Shown here piece after piece: positions 1-8,553 of a stretch of 64,000 nt of DNA. This stretch comes from JACQFK01 sp041482015. GTDB lineage: Bacteria; Planctomycetota; MHYJ01; JACPRB01. Below the pieces are notes generated by a model. It was not told the origin of the DNA and did not search any database. It worked only from the letters and a program-made list of their open reading frames with translations. The first letter of the stretch is position 1, and each line of letters begins with the position of its first letter. A program made the position numbers and the translations under genes. The DNA lies in contig JBGPCZ010000002.1 of assembly GCA_041482015.1 (NCBI GenBank), forward strand, positions 1 to 64,000, given 5' to 3'.

Positions 1-1179
1 AAGCGCAAGATGCAGCACACGGAGCTCGTGCTCTGGACGTACGTGCATGCCGACGTGAAGGAGTCTGACGCGAACTTCCAGGCGCTGCTCAAGGACATGC
101 TGGGGCGGCAGCTGGAGGCGACGTACTGCGTGGCGCTCCAGGCGATGATCCTCGAAGAGATCCAGAGGGTGACCTACCAGCGGCGGATCTGGCAGTGCGC
201 GCAGTTCCTGGTGGACAACCAGAGCTCGGAAGGCTTCTGGGGCTACGGCGACCCGTCGATCTACGCGGAGGATCCGCCGATGACGCCGTCGCAGGCGCCG
301 CGCAAGGACGTCGCCTCGGCGGGTGGGACGACGGCCGGGAAGCCCAAGGAATTCGACCCGCTGCTCGCGCAGCCGGGGATGCGGATCAAGCCCGCGGTGA
401 AGGGCCATTTGAAGGTCGAGAAGAAGCGGGACGGGAACCCCAACGACCAGTCGAATTCCCAGTACGCGGCGCTCGGGCTCAGGGCGTGCCACGACGCGGG
501 GATCGACCTGCCGCCGGCGGTGGTGGACAAGGCGATCGCGTTCTTCAAAGCGTCGCAGAAGGCGGCCGACGGTCCGGCGATCAAGCTGGAGTTCAAGGAC
601 GCCAGCGGCAAGGCGGTCGCGGTTTCCGGCGGCAAGGGGCAGAGCGGCGTGATGGACCGGCCCGAGGACGTGATGGCGGACCCCCGGGGCTGGTGCTACG
701 GGAAGCACGAGCACAAGGCGTACGGGTCGATGACGGCCGGCGCCACCGGGACGCTGGCGATCCTCGACTACATCAAGGACAACGACGGCGGGAAGAAGCG
801 GTCGTGGCGGAAGGACAAGGACGTGGTGTCGGGGATCGCGTGGATCGCGAAGAACTTCTCGGTGACGTACAACCCGGGCCCCTACGAGCACGCGAACTTC
901 GCGGAGAACTCGCAGAGCCAGTATTTCTACTATCTCTACGCCCTCGAGCGGGCGGGGATGCTGTTCGGGACGGAGACGATGGGCGAGCACTACTGGTACG
1001 CGGAAGGCGCGAAGGTGCTGTGCGACATCCAGAAGGGGGGCGGTTCGTGGGGCGACGGCACGCGGGACACGTGCTTCGCGATCCTGTTCCTGAAGCGCGC
1101 GACGCGGCCCCTGGACATGGTCGCCACCGAGAGCGCCAGCCAGATGCGCGCCAAGCTCCAGCAGCAGGGCGGCAAGTAG
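1..1179 (+). CDS. Alpha/alpha-toroid (prenyltransferase/squalene-cyclase-like) repeat protein, 5' end missing
   Basis: The reading frame is open from base 1 and the first ATG (base 10) lies inside the fold, so the true start is upstream; aligned with the next gene about 50 residues are missing. The 392 visible residues share long stretches with the next gene: ELVLWT, YCVALQAMILEE, CAQFLVDNQ, AYGSMTAG, SVTYNPGPYEH and DTCFAILFLKRAT. The repeating helical pattern with aromatic and Gly-rich turns fits the alpha/alpha-toroid fold of squalene/hopene cyclases and complement-like TED domains. I see no DxDD cyclase acid motif, so a structural or ligand-binding role is more likely than terpene cyclisation. 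It is the first of three related proteins in one operon with an ECF sigma factor. Function unknown. Confidence 0.85.
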   Translation, partial: KRKMQHTELVLWTYVHADVKESDANFQALLKDMLGRQLEATYCVALQAMILEEIQRVTYQRRIWQCAQFLVDNQSSEGFWGYGDPSIYAEDPPMTPSQAPRKDVASAGGTTAGKPKEFDPLLAQPGMRIKPAVKGHLKVEKKRDGNPNDQSNSQYAALGLRACHDAGIDLPPAVVDKAIAFFKASQKAADGPAIKLEFKDASGKAVAVSGGKGQSGVMDRPEDVMADPRGWCYGKHEHKAYGSMTAGATGTLAILDYIKDNDGGKKRSWRKDKDVVSGIAWIAKNFSVTYNPGPYEHANFAENSQSQYFYYLYALERAGMLFGTETMGEHYWYAEGAKVLCDIQKGGGSWGDGTRDTCFAILFLKRATRPLDMVATESASQMRAKLQQQGGK

Positions 1180-1213
1180 GATTCAAGGATCTTTTCATAG
1201 GAGAAGCGGGACC

Positions 1214-2461
1214 ATGCACGCACTCATGACGGTCGTCGCCGCGCTGGCCGCGGCCCAGGCACCTCCCCCGATCGAGCAGGGAAAGATCGACATGGCCATC
1301 CGGAAGGGCGTCGAGTACCTGAAGGGCCAGGCCCCCGGCCTGCCCAAGCCCAACGACAAGAACAACCGCACCGAGCGCGAGCTCGTGCTCTGGACGATGG
1401 TCCACGCCGACGTGCCGGAGACCGACCCGGTCTTCCACGAGCTCTTCAAGGACATGATGGAGCGGCAGCTCGAGGCCACCTACTGCGTCGCGCTCCAGGC
1501 GATGATCCTCGAGGAGCTCAACCGCGTGAAGTACCAGGCGCGCATCCGGCAGTGCGCGCAGTTCCTCGTGGACAACCAGTGCGCCAACGGCCAGTGGTCC
1601 TACGGCACCCCGACGCTGTTCGCGAACGAGACGCCCTCCGACGCCGGCCGCTCGGACGTCGCGAGCGCGGGCGGCGAGAAGAAGGCGGGCGTCCGCGAGT
1701 TCAGCATGGGTCGCGGCCCGAAACCCGAGGTGAAGAACAAGGTGAAGGTCGAGAAGAAGCGCGACGGCCCGGGCAGCGGCGACAACTCGAACACCCAGTA
1801 CGCGGCCCTCGGCATGCGAGCGTGCTTTGACGCCGGCGTCATCATCCCCGAGGCGGTGGTCGAGAAGGCGATGAGCTGGTACCGGACCTGCCAGAAGTCC
1901 TCCGACGGCGCGGCGATGAAGCTCGACATCAAGGACTCGCTCGACAAGATCACGGCGGCGCCGGGCCAGAGCGGCGTCATGGAGGCGATCGTCGCGGAGC
2001 CCCAGGGCTGGTGCTACGGCCAGCACGATCACAAGGCCTACGGGTCGATGACGGCGGGCTCGGTCGGCGGCCTGGCGATCTGGGACTACATCAAGGACAA
2101 CGACGGCGGGAAGAAGAAGCGTTCGTGGAGGAAGGACAAGGACGTCCACGAGGGCATCGCCTGGCTCGCCTCCAAGTTCTCCGTGACCTACAACCCCGGC
2201 CCCTACGAGCACGGGAACGGCGAGGAGAACTCCCAGCACCAGTACCTGTACTACCTCTACGCGCTGGAGCGCGCCGGCATGCTCTACGGCACGGAGACGC
2301 TGGGCTCGCACTGGTGGTATCCCGAGGGCGCGAAGGTGCTCGTCGCGTCGCAGGGCGCCGGCGGCGCCTGGGGCGGGACGGTCGACACGTGCTTCGCGAT
2401 CCTCTTCCTCAAGCGGGCGACCGCGCCTCTCTGCCCAACGGGAGACATGCGGAACAAGTAA
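1214..2461 (+). CDS. Secreted alpha/alpha-toroid (prenyltransferase-like) repeat protein
   Basis: This 415-residue protein starts at ATG 1214 behind an AGGAGAAG ribosome site. Residues 1-16 form a short Ala-rich signal peptide, so the protein is probably exported. The rest is the same toroid as the upstream gene, including YCVALQAMILEEL, QFLVDNQ, NTQYAALGMRAC, AYGSMTAG, NPGPYEHGN, YYLYALERAGMLYGTE and VDTCFAILFLKRA. No classical cyclase catalytic motif is visible. The gap to the preceding gene is 34 bases and to the following sigma-factor gene one base, so the genes should be co-transcribed. Fold assignment is secure; biochemical role is not known. Confidence 0.88.
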   Translation: MHALMTVVAALAAAQAPPPIEQGKIDMAIRKGVEYLKGQAPGLPKPNDKNNRTERELVLWTMVHADVPETDPVFHELFKDMMERQLEATYCVALQAMILEELNRVKYQARIRQCAQFLVDNQCANGQWSYGTPTLFANETPSDAGRSDVASAGGEKKAGVREFSMGRGPKPEVKNKVKVEKKRDGPGSGDNSNTQYAALGMRACFDAGVIIPEAVVEKAMSWYRTCQKSSDGAAMKLDIKDSLDKITAAPGQSGVMEAIVAEPQGWCYGQHDHKAYGSMTAGSVGGLAIWDYIKDNDGGKKKRSWRKDKDVHEGIAWLASKFSVTYNPGPYEHGNGEENSQHQYLYYLYALERAGMLYGTETLGSHWWYPEGAKVLVASQGAGGAWGGTVDTCFAILFLKRATAPLCPTGDMRNK

Positions 2462-2462
2462 C

Positions 2463-3011
2463 ATGGCCGACCAGGAATCCAGGCTGATCGCGGCCGCGAA
2501 GGGCGGCAACAAGGAGGCGTTCGAGCGCGCGCTTCGCCCGCACCTCCCGATGCTCTTCGCGTACAGCCGCGCCATCGTGGGCGACTTCCACGCGGCCGAG
2601 GACGTGGTCCAGGAGACCGCGCAGATCGCGTACCGCAAGCTCAACTTCCTCATCCCGGAGGCCGACTTCGCCGGCTGGCTCAAGGCCATCGCGCGCCGGC
2701 AGGCGCTCGCGGCCCGCCGCAAGCTGACCCGGACCAGCCTCGTGGCCGAGGAGGTCATCGAGCGCGTCTACCAGGACCTCGCCCCCGCGGCGGAAGGCCG
2801 CCAGGGCGAGGCGCTCGCGGAATGCCTCGACGGACTCGAGGGCCGCTCCGCGGACGTGGTCAAGGCGCACTACTTCGACGGCGTCAAGCTCACCGAGCTC
2901 GCCCCGCGGATGGATATGACCCCCGTGGCCGTGCGGCAGCTCCTCCACCGCGTGCGCGTCATCCTCCTCGACTGCATGCGCCGGCGGCTCGGCGCGGAGA
3001 GCCTGTCGTGA
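2463..3011 (+). CDS. RNA polymerase ECF-type sigma factor
   Basis: The 182-residue product has the two-domain layout of extracytoplasmic-function sigma factors. Region 2 lies at about residues 10-75 (the AEDVVQETAQIAYRKL segment corresponds to the -10-recognising helix, followed by FAGWLKAIARRQA). Region 4 lies at about 120-175 (LEGRSADVVKAHYFDGVKL, then a helix-turn-helix through MTPVAVRQLLHRVR). It starts at ATG 2463, one base after the upstream stop, and its stop overlaps the GTG start of the next gene (GTGA). That coupling fits a sigma/anti-sigma pair, since the next protein begins with a zinc-finger anti-sigma domain. The likely targets, including this operon itself, are inferred. Confidence 0.93.
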   Translation: MADQESRLIAAAKGGNKEAFERALRPHLPMLFAYSRAIVGDFHAAEDVVQETAQIAYRKLNFLIPEADFAGWLKAIARRQALAARRKLTRTSLVAEEVIERVYQDLAPAAEGRQGEALAECLDGLEGRSADVVKAHYFDGVKLTELAPRMDMTPVAVRQLLHRVRVILLDCMRRRLGAESLS

Positions 3012-4759
3012 GGTCCTTCACCTGCGACGAGGCCCGCGCCGGTTTCTCGGATTACCTGGCGGGCGAGTGCGGCCGCCCCGAGGCCAACCTCCTCGAGGTC
3101 CACTTGGGCGGCTGTTCGCCGTGCCTCCTCTTCGCCGAGAAGCTTGTCTGGCAGGATCGAGTGATCGTCGAGCTCGCCGGTCGCGCGAAACTCGACTCGA
3201 TGGCGGCGCGCATCGGCTCGTCGCTCGAATCGCTCGACCAGGTGGCGGTGGGAGAGGCGGGACCCGCGAGCCCGCGCCGCTGGCTGGCCTTCGCGGCGGC
3301 CGCCGTCTTCCTCTTCGCCGCGGGGGCCGCGGCGGTCTTCTTCTGGCCGTCCCATCCGGCCGACGTCGTCCGCGAGCCCGTCAAGCCGGGCGTGACCGAT
3401 CAGGTCCGCGCGCCGGAGACGCCTCCCGTTCCAGAATCCCGCGGGCCGGCCCCGGATCCCGGGCCCGATCCGACTCCCCAGGTTCCGGACCCGAAGATTC
3501 CACCCGAGTCCCCGAAGCCGCCCGCGGCGCCCGACGTCAAGGTGGCGGCCGCACCCGAGAAAAAGATCGACCCGAACCTGGTTCCGAAGGAAGTGCCGAA
3601 GCCGCCGGTCGAGGCCCGCGATTCAGGCAAGCTCCCGCCCACCGAGAAGCCGCCCGCGATCCAGCTCGCGCCCGCCAAGACGGTCGACGAGGCGATCAAC
3701 CGGGGCGTGGGCTTCCTCCGCCTCCGAAGCCCGAAGCTCGACTTCTCGCAGGGCGCCGGCCGCGAAGCGCGCCCGGAGGAGCTGGTCCTCTGGACCTACT
3801 TCATGGCGGGCGTGCCCGAGAGCGACCCCGAATTCCAGCGACTCTTCAAAGGGATCCTCGAGCGGAAGCTGGAGAAGACGTACGACGTGTCGCTCCAGGC
3901 GATGCTGCTCGAGGAGCTCGACCGCGTCAAGTACCAGGGGCGCCTCCACCAGTGCGCGCAGTTCCTGGCCGACAACCAGTGCAAGAACGGCCAGTGGAGT
4001 TACGGCGCCCCGTCGCTGTTCGTCGACGAGATCGCCAGCGGGTCGCCGGTCGCCGTGACGTCCGGCGGCGCGAAGCCCGGGCCCCGGGAGTTCTCGTCTC
4101 CCTACGCCAAGGAGGCCAAGGACAAGCCCGTCGTCAAGAAGCGCATCCCGGTCTCGAAGCGCCGCGAGGGCCCCGAGTCGGGCGACAACTCGAACTCCAT
4201 GTACGCGGCGCTCGGCCTGCGCGCGTGCCACGACGCGGGCATCCAGTTCCCCGAGGCCATGGCCCTCGCGGCCGAGAAGGCGTGGCGCGAGGCGATCCAC
4301 CTCACCGCCGACGAGGGCGGCTGGTGCTACGGCCCGAAGGGCCACGCCCACAAGGCGTACGGCTCGATGACGGCGGGCGGGGTCGGCAGCCTCGTGATCT
4401 ACGACTACATCCTGCATAAAGACTGGCGGAAGGACCGCGAGGTGGACCTGGGCCTCAAGTGGCTCGCCAGGAACTTCTCGGTCGCGTACAACCCCGGCCC
4501 GTACGAGCATGGGAATTACGCCGAGAACACGCGGGCGCAGCTCTTCTACTTCCTCTATGCCCTCGAGCGCGCGGGCATCCTCTTCGGGACCGAGAAGATC
4601 GGGTCGCACGAGTGGTACAAGGAAGGGTCGAGGGAGCTGCTCGACACGCAACGCCTGGACGGCGCGTGGGAGAGCGGCGGCGACGTGAACGACACCTGCT
4701 TCGCGATCCTCTTCCTCCGCCGCGCCACCCGCGTCCTCCCGCCCGTCGCGTCGAAGTGA
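3008..4759 (+). CDS. Membrane anti-sigma factor fused to an extracytoplasmic alpha/alpha-toroid domain
   Basis: I chose the GTG at 3008, overlapping the sigma-factor stop, giving 583 residues; a longer frame upstream only reads through the sigma gene. Residues 1-50 carry the zinc anti-sigma signature H32-x3-C36-x2-C39. A single membrane helix follows at about 92-113. Residues 114-222 are a Pro/Lys/Glu linker typical of wall-spanning stalks. From about 225 to the end the protein is the same toroid as the two upstream genes (ELVLWTYFMAGVPESD, DVSLQAMLLEELDRVKYQ, AYGSMTAGG, YNPGPYEHGNY). The cytoplasmic part should hold the sigma factor while the outer toroid acts as sensor or scaffold. The sensing role is an inference from architecture. 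Confidence 0.9.
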   Translation: MRSFTCDEARAGFSDYLAGECGRPEANLLEVHLGGCSPCLLFAEKLVWQDRVIVELAGRAKLDSMAARIGSSLESLDQVAVGEAGPASPRRWLAFAAAAVFLFAAGAAAVFFWPSHPADVVREPVKPGVTDQVRAPETPPVPESRGPAPDPGPDPTPQVPDPKIPPESPKPPAAPDVKVAAAPEKKIDPNLVPKEVPKPPVEARDSGKLPPTEKPPAIQLAPAKTVDEAINRGVGFLRLRSPKLDFSQGAGREARPEELVLWTYFMAGVPESDPEFQRLFKGILERKLEKTYDVSLQAMLLEELDRVKYQGRLHQCAQFLADNQCKNGQWSYGAPSLFVDEIASGSPVAVTSGGAKPGPREFSSPYAKEAKDKPVVKKRIPVSKRREGPESGDNSNSMYAALGLRACHDAGIQFPEAMALAAEKAWREAIHLTADEGGWCYGPKGHAHKAYGSMTAGGVGSLVIYDYILHKDWRKDREVDLGLKWLARNFSVAYNPGPYEHGNYAENTRAQLFYFLYALERAGILFGTEKIGSHEWYKEGSRELLDTQRLDGAWESGGDVNDTCFAILFLRRATRVLPPVASK

Positions 4760-4795
4760 CCCTTCGACTCACTTCACTCGCTCAAGGCAGGCGGC

Positions 4796-6067
4796 TCAGC
4801 GGGCCTCGATCCGGTAGAGGTGCGTGTCCGTCCTGAGAAAGACCGCTTTTCCCGAGATGGCGGGCGTCGCGGAGACAACCCCGTCGATCTTGTTTTCGCC
4901 GAGCCGCTCGAACGCGTCGCCTGGTTTCACCACGGTCGTCTTTCCCTCGCGGCCGAAAAAGTAGACTCGTCCGCCCGCGGAGACCGGCGAGGCGACGTGC
5001 TGCTGCCCCAGGCGCTCCTGCCAGCGGAGCTCCCCCGTCGCGGCGTCCACGCAGGTCGCGACGCCGTCGTCGGAATTCCAATACAAATGATTCCCGACCA
5101 GGAGCGGCGAGGAGATGCCCGGCACCCCCTTCTGGACCCGCCACGCGAGGTGGGTGCCCGTCACGTCTCCCGTGCCGCCGGCCCGCACGGCCAGGAGGTT
5201 GGCCTTCCCGAAGCCCGTGCCCAGGTAGACCATCCCGTTTCCGAAAACAGGGGCGGTGCCAATGGAGAATCCGTCGCCGTGCCGCAGCCGCCAGATCTCC
5301 TTCCCGGTGGCGGGCTCGTACGCCACGGCCCAGTGGGGGGCGATCGCGATCAGCTCGGCGCGGCCCCCGCTTTCGATGAGCACCGGGGTGGAGAAGGATT
5401 TCTTCAGGTTCGGGGTCGAGACCTGGATGGGGGGCCGCTCCGTCTTCCACACGGTCTCGCCTGTTTTCGCGTCGAGCGCGGCGACGTACTGGGCGTCCCG
5501 TCCGTCCCGCACGAGGAAGAGCAGGCCGCCCTGGAGCGCGGGGGAACTGCCGGGGCCGACCTGGTGATCGAGGGGCAGGCGCTTTTCCCAGAGGGTCTTC
5601 CCGGTCTCCGGGTCCAGGCACCACGTCCCGAAGCCGCCGAAATCGCAGAGGAGACGGCCGGGCTCGACGGCGGGCGTCGGGGTGGCCCAGCTGTTGAGCC
5701 AGTGGACGGGATCGGGCTGCTCCACGGTTCGCAGGTTCGTCCGCCAGAGGATCGTGCCGGAGGAGGCGTCGAGGCAGACGGCGCCGAGCTCGACGCGGTC
5801 GGCGAACTGGAGGTCGTCGGGCCCGACCTTTTTCCGCTGGAGTCCCTCTTCGACGGCGGTCGTGACAAACACGCGGCCGCCCAGGACCACGGGGGAGGAG
5901 CGCCCGCGCCCCGGGAGGGGCGTCTTCCAGGCGACGTTCTTCGTCTCGCTCCACTCGACGGCCGGGTCGGCCCCGGCCGGGGCGACGCCGTCGCCGGTCG
6001 GACCGCGAAACCGCGGCCAGTCGGCGGATTGGAGGAGGGCGAGCAGCGAGAGCAGCGGAAGCACCAT
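4796..6067 (-). CDS. Secreted PQQ-binding-like beta-propeller repeat protein
   Basis: The 423-residue protein opens with a hydrophobic signal (MVLPLLSLLALLQS) followed by DWPRFRGPTGDG, a start very common in planctomycete outer-wall propellers. Blade-like repeats recur through the protein: PVVLGGRVFVTTA, VCLDASSGTILWR, CLDPETGKTLWEK, AALDAKTGETVWKTE, YEPATGKEIWRLRHGD and CVDAATGELRWQE, the AxDxxTGxxxW pattern of PQQ-type blades. No PQQ-dehydrogenase catalytic motif is evident, so it is better seen as a binding or assembly propeller like BamB than as an enzyme. It lies 40 bases downstream of, and codirectional with, the YdjC-like gene. Confidence 0.88.
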   Translation of the reverse strand: MVLPLLSLLALLQSADWPRFRGPTGDGVAPAGADPAVEWSETKNVAWKTPLPGRGRSSPVVLGGRVFVTTAVEEGLQRKKVGPDDLQFADRVELGAVCLDASSGTILWRTNLRTVEQPDPVHWLNSWATPTPAVEPGRLLCDFGGFGTWCLDPETGKTLWEKRLPLDHQVGPGSSPALQGGLLFLVRDGRDAQYVAALDAKTGETVWKTERPPIQVSTPNLKKSFSTPVLIESGGRAELIAIAPHWAVAYEPATGKEIWRLRHGDGFSIGTAPVFGNGMVYLGTGFGKANLLAVRAGGTGDVTGTHLAWRVQKGVPGISSPLLVGNHLYWNSDDGVATCVDAATGELRWQERLGQQHVASPVSAGGRVYFFGREGKTTVVKPGDAFERLGENKIDGVVSATPAISGKAVFLRTDTHLYRIEAR

Positions 6068-6107
6068 GGTGTCCCTTATACTACGCCGGAGCGCTCCCGC
6101 GGGGGAT

Positions 6108-6947
6108 TCAGTCCTTTCGGAGGTCCGCGTAGCTCACGAGCTTGATGCCCCGCTCCTTGATCACCGCCTTGACCTTGTCGCTCGTGAAGGCGCGCGTCAC
6201 TCCTTCGCGGTCCTGCGCCACGTTCGCGTAGCCGGTGTGGCCCATGGCGCGCATCTCGGGGACGTCGAAGCCGCAGTGCTCCACGAACATCCACGTGCCG
6301 GGCTGGAGCTTCGAGAGGATCTCGACCAGCGCTGCCTCTTTTTCCGTCTCGGGATGCTCGAATTTCCGGGATCCCCAGCCGATCCCCTTGCCGCCGGGGC
6401 TCTCGAGGGTCAGCTTGAACTCCTGTGCGAGCTTCTGCGTGATGGCCTTGAACTCGGGCGTCGAGGTGGCGGCGCCCATATGCGAGGAGAGATGGCTCAG
6501 GCGGGGCAGGTGCTCCCGGACCTTCTCGATCTGCGCGCGCAGCTCCTTCTCGACGTCCTCCGCCTTCGGATTCGCGTCGAGGAACCCGGTGTTGGGCGGG
6601 AAGTCCTTCCGCTGGCGGACCATGGGGAAGAAGTAGCCGTCCTTGTCGGCGATGCTGGAGGGCCCCGTGAGCGGCCGCCACTTCACGTTCTCCCATTCGC
6701 TCGTCAGGCAGAGGTGGACGCCCACGTCGATCCCAGGGTTCGCCTTGAGGAGCTTCACGGCCTCGGGGAACCACGGTCCCGGCGCGATGATCTCGACCGA
6801 GCGCGCGATTCCCTCCGTGCATGCCTTGATCGACGCCTCGTTGATCGCGTGCGCGGCGCCGAGATCGTCGGCGCGGACGAGCAGTCGGATCTCCTCCTGG
6901 CGGGGGGCCGGCACCACGGTGAGGAATGCGAGAAGGGCGGCTCTCAT
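6108..6947 (-). CDS. YdjC/ChbG-like carbohydrate deacetylase, exported
   Basis: The ATG at 6947 is preceded by GGAGGAG and followed by a signal peptide (MRAALLAFLTVVPA), giving 279 residues; a longer upstream frame exists but has no signal or ribosome site. The YdjC motifs are present: RADDLGAAHAINEA with the metal-binding Asp pair near the N terminus, DVGVHLCL with a conserved His, and LSHLSSHMGA with further His residues. The family removes acetyl groups from N-acetylated oligosaccharides such as chitobiose using a divalent metal. The substrate cannot be read from the sequence. It probably forms a unit with the downstream beta-propeller gene. Confidence 0.85.
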   Translation of the reverse strand: MRAALLAFLTVVPAPRQEEIRLLVRADDLGAAHAINEASIKACTEGIARSVEIIAPGPWFPEAVKLLKANPGIDVGVHLCLTSEWENVKWRPLTGPSSIADKDGYFFPMVRQRKDFPPNTGFLDANPKAEDVEKELRAQIEKVREHLPRLSHLSSHMGAATSTPEFKAITQKLAQEFKLTLESPGGKGIGWGSRKFEHPETEKEAALVEILSKLQPGTWMFVEHCGFDVPEMRAMGHTGYANVAQDREGVTRAFTSDKVKAVIKERGIKLVSYADLRKD

Positions 6948-7062
6948 GGGCTCCTCCGAGTCACGTCCGGTTGCACCTCTGTTATCTACACTTGAGCGTC
7001 CCGGGCGTAACGTTTGGTGGATACTGTTGGGTTGGAACGGGACCAGGGAAAGGAGAAATCTT

Positions 7063-7527
7063 ATGGTGCGAGCCGTGACGCTGCTGTTCGCCTTCGCGGC
7101 GCTGGTGATTGCCGCGGGGGCGGTCGAGCCCCTCAGGGGCCCGTGCGACGTGAAGACCACGGAGCCGGCGTGGTACTGTCCCAAGGAGGAGCGCAAGATC
7201 CCCGACGGCAACGCGAAGGACGGCAAGTGCGCGAACGACGGCGTCGAGGTCAAGAAGATCGAGATGTGCGTCAAGAAGCACTACGTCTGCGCCTGCTCGA
7301 AGACCTGCTGCACGGACGACAAGGCCAAGCCCGGCAGCTGCAAGTGCCAGCAGCCCCTCCAGGAGGAGGTGGACAAGTGCATGGCGCTCTGGCAGTGCAA
7401 GGACTGCGGGAAGAAGGCTCCTCACAAGGACCTCGTGAAGCACGACGAGACGAAGTGCAAGGACATCACCAAGTCCACCTACACGAAGACCTGCGAGAAG
7501 TCGGGCAAGTCGCCCCACGGCAACTAG
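7063..7527 (+). CDS. Cysteine-rich secreted protein, unknown function
   Basis: The ATG at 7063 lies behind AAAGGAGAAATCTT, a good ribosome site, and gives 154 residues. Residues 1-20 are a clear signal peptide. The mature part has 15 cysteines in about 134 residues, at 28, 39, 56, 69, 76, 78, 82, 83, 93, 95, 106, 112, 115, 132 and 144, with many lysines. AWYCP and the CACSKTCC cluster loosely recall heavy-metal-binding domains, and QCKDCGKK looks like a zinc knuckle. It could bind metal or be a disulfide-locked surface protein; no family assignment is secure. It ends just before a strong terminator and is divergent from the deacetylase gene, so it appears monocistronic. Confidence 0.8.
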   Translation: MVRAVTLLFAFAALVIAAGAVEPLRGPCDVKTTEPAWYCPKEERKIPDGNAKDGKCANDGVEVKKIEMCVKKHYVCACSKTCCTDDKAKPGSCKCQQPLQEEVDKCMALWQCKDCGKKAPHKDLVKHDETKCKDITKSTYTKTCEKSGKSPHGN

Positions 7528-7542
7528 GAACGGCGAAACCAG

Positions 7543-7582
7543 AAGGGCCCCCGGAGGCCGCGCGGCCTCCGGGGGCCCTTTT
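7543..7582 (+). terminator. Strong intrinsic terminator-like palindrome
   Basis: Bases 7543-7580 are a perfect 38-bp palindrome (arms AAGGGCCCCCGGAGGCCG and its complement), followed by a T-run up to 7582. It sits 15 bases after the stop of the cysteine-rich protein and ahead of pyrB. It can end transcription from the left, and its leading AA could serve the other strand weakly. Confidence 0.8.
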
Positions 7583-7586
7583 CAGT

Positions 7587-7615
7587 TTGCGCGGGGCCTC
7601 CGCACCTGCTAAGAT
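7587..7615 (+). promoter_or_regulatory. Candidate promoter of the pyrB-pyrC unit
   Basis: TTGCGC (7587-7592) and TAAGAT (7610-7615) are separated by 17 bases. Transcription would start at about 7622, only a few bases before the ATG at 7625, implying a leaderless or nearly leaderless message. The site lies immediately after the upstream terminator. Confidence 0.45.
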
Positions 7616-7624
7616 GCCGACCCA

Positions 7625-8553
7625 ATGGCGCTCGACGCGCTCCTGAAGCGGTGCCGGGCGTGGAAACACCCGCACCTCCTCGGCACGAAGGACCTCTCCA
7701 GGGACGATATTTCCCTCGTTCTCGACGTCGCGGAAGGGGTCTCCACGCTGAAAGACGAGGCCCCTTTGAAGGGGAAGCGCCTCTTCAACTTCTTCGTCGA
7801 GCCCTCCACGCGCACCAAGACGTCGTTCGCCCTCGCGGCCCGGCGGCTCGGCGCCGAGGTCGTCGACTTCTCGCCCTCGAACTCCAGCCTCACGAAAGGC
7901 GAGAGCCTGAAGGACACGGCGCGGACGATCGAGTCGATGGGCGTCGCCTTTACCGCGATCCGCCACTCCGCCTCCGGCGCGCCCGCCTCCTCTCGCGCCT
8001 CGTCCGCAGCGCCGTCATCAACGCGGGGGACGGCGCGAACGAGCATCCGACCCAGGCGCTGCTCGACCTTTTCACCATGCGCCAGCGGCTGGGGAAAATC
8101 TCCGGCCTCAAGGTCGCGCTCGTCGGCGACATCACCCACAGCCGGGTCGCGCGCTCGAACCTCTGGGCGCTGAAAAAGCTCGGCAACGAGGTGACCCTCG
8201 TCGGCCCCTCGACGCTCGTGCCGGCGGGTCTCGACGCGCCCGTGACGCACGACTTCGACCGCGCCCTCCGCGAGCACGACGTCGTCATGATGCTCCGCCT
8301 CCAGCTGGAGCGCCAGCAGGCGGGGCTCTTCCCCTCGACCTCCGAGTACGTGAAGTTCTTCGGCCTGACGCGCGACCGGCTCGCCACGCTGCGGAACGGG
8401 ACGATCATCATGCACCCGGGGCCCATGAACCGCGGCCTCGAGATCTCCGGCGAGGCGGCCGACAGCGACCGCTCCGTCATCCTCAACCAGGTGGCCAACG
8501 GCGTCGCCATCCGCGCGGCCGTTCTTCTCCTCCTTTCGCAGGTGGGCTCGTGA
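7625..8553 (+). pseudogene. pyrB: Aspartate carbamoyltransferase catalytic chain, broken by a one-base frameshift
   Basis: The enzyme joins carbamoyl phosphate to aspartate in pyrimidine synthesis. The first frame (from ATG 7625) carries the carbamoyl-phosphate motif FFVEPSTRTKTSFALAARR and runs to IRHSASGAP. The rest continues in another frame with VINAGDGANEHPTQALLDL, GDITHSRVARSN and MHPGPMNRG. The shift falls at the C-run 7982-7984: adding one C there restores SGAPRLLSRLVRSAVINAGDG and a normal chain of about 309 residues. Every other family motif is intact, so an assembly or sequencing slip in a homopolymer is the simplest explanation; a recent true mutation cannot be excluded. The stop overlaps the pyrC start (GTGA). 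Confidence 0.92.

Noticed and set aside
1..4759. The toroid proteins as terpene (squalene/hopene) cyclases
   Set aside because: The cyclase DxDD acid motif and repeated QW motifs are not visible, and the context is a sigma/anti-sigma system with no isoprenoid genes nearby.
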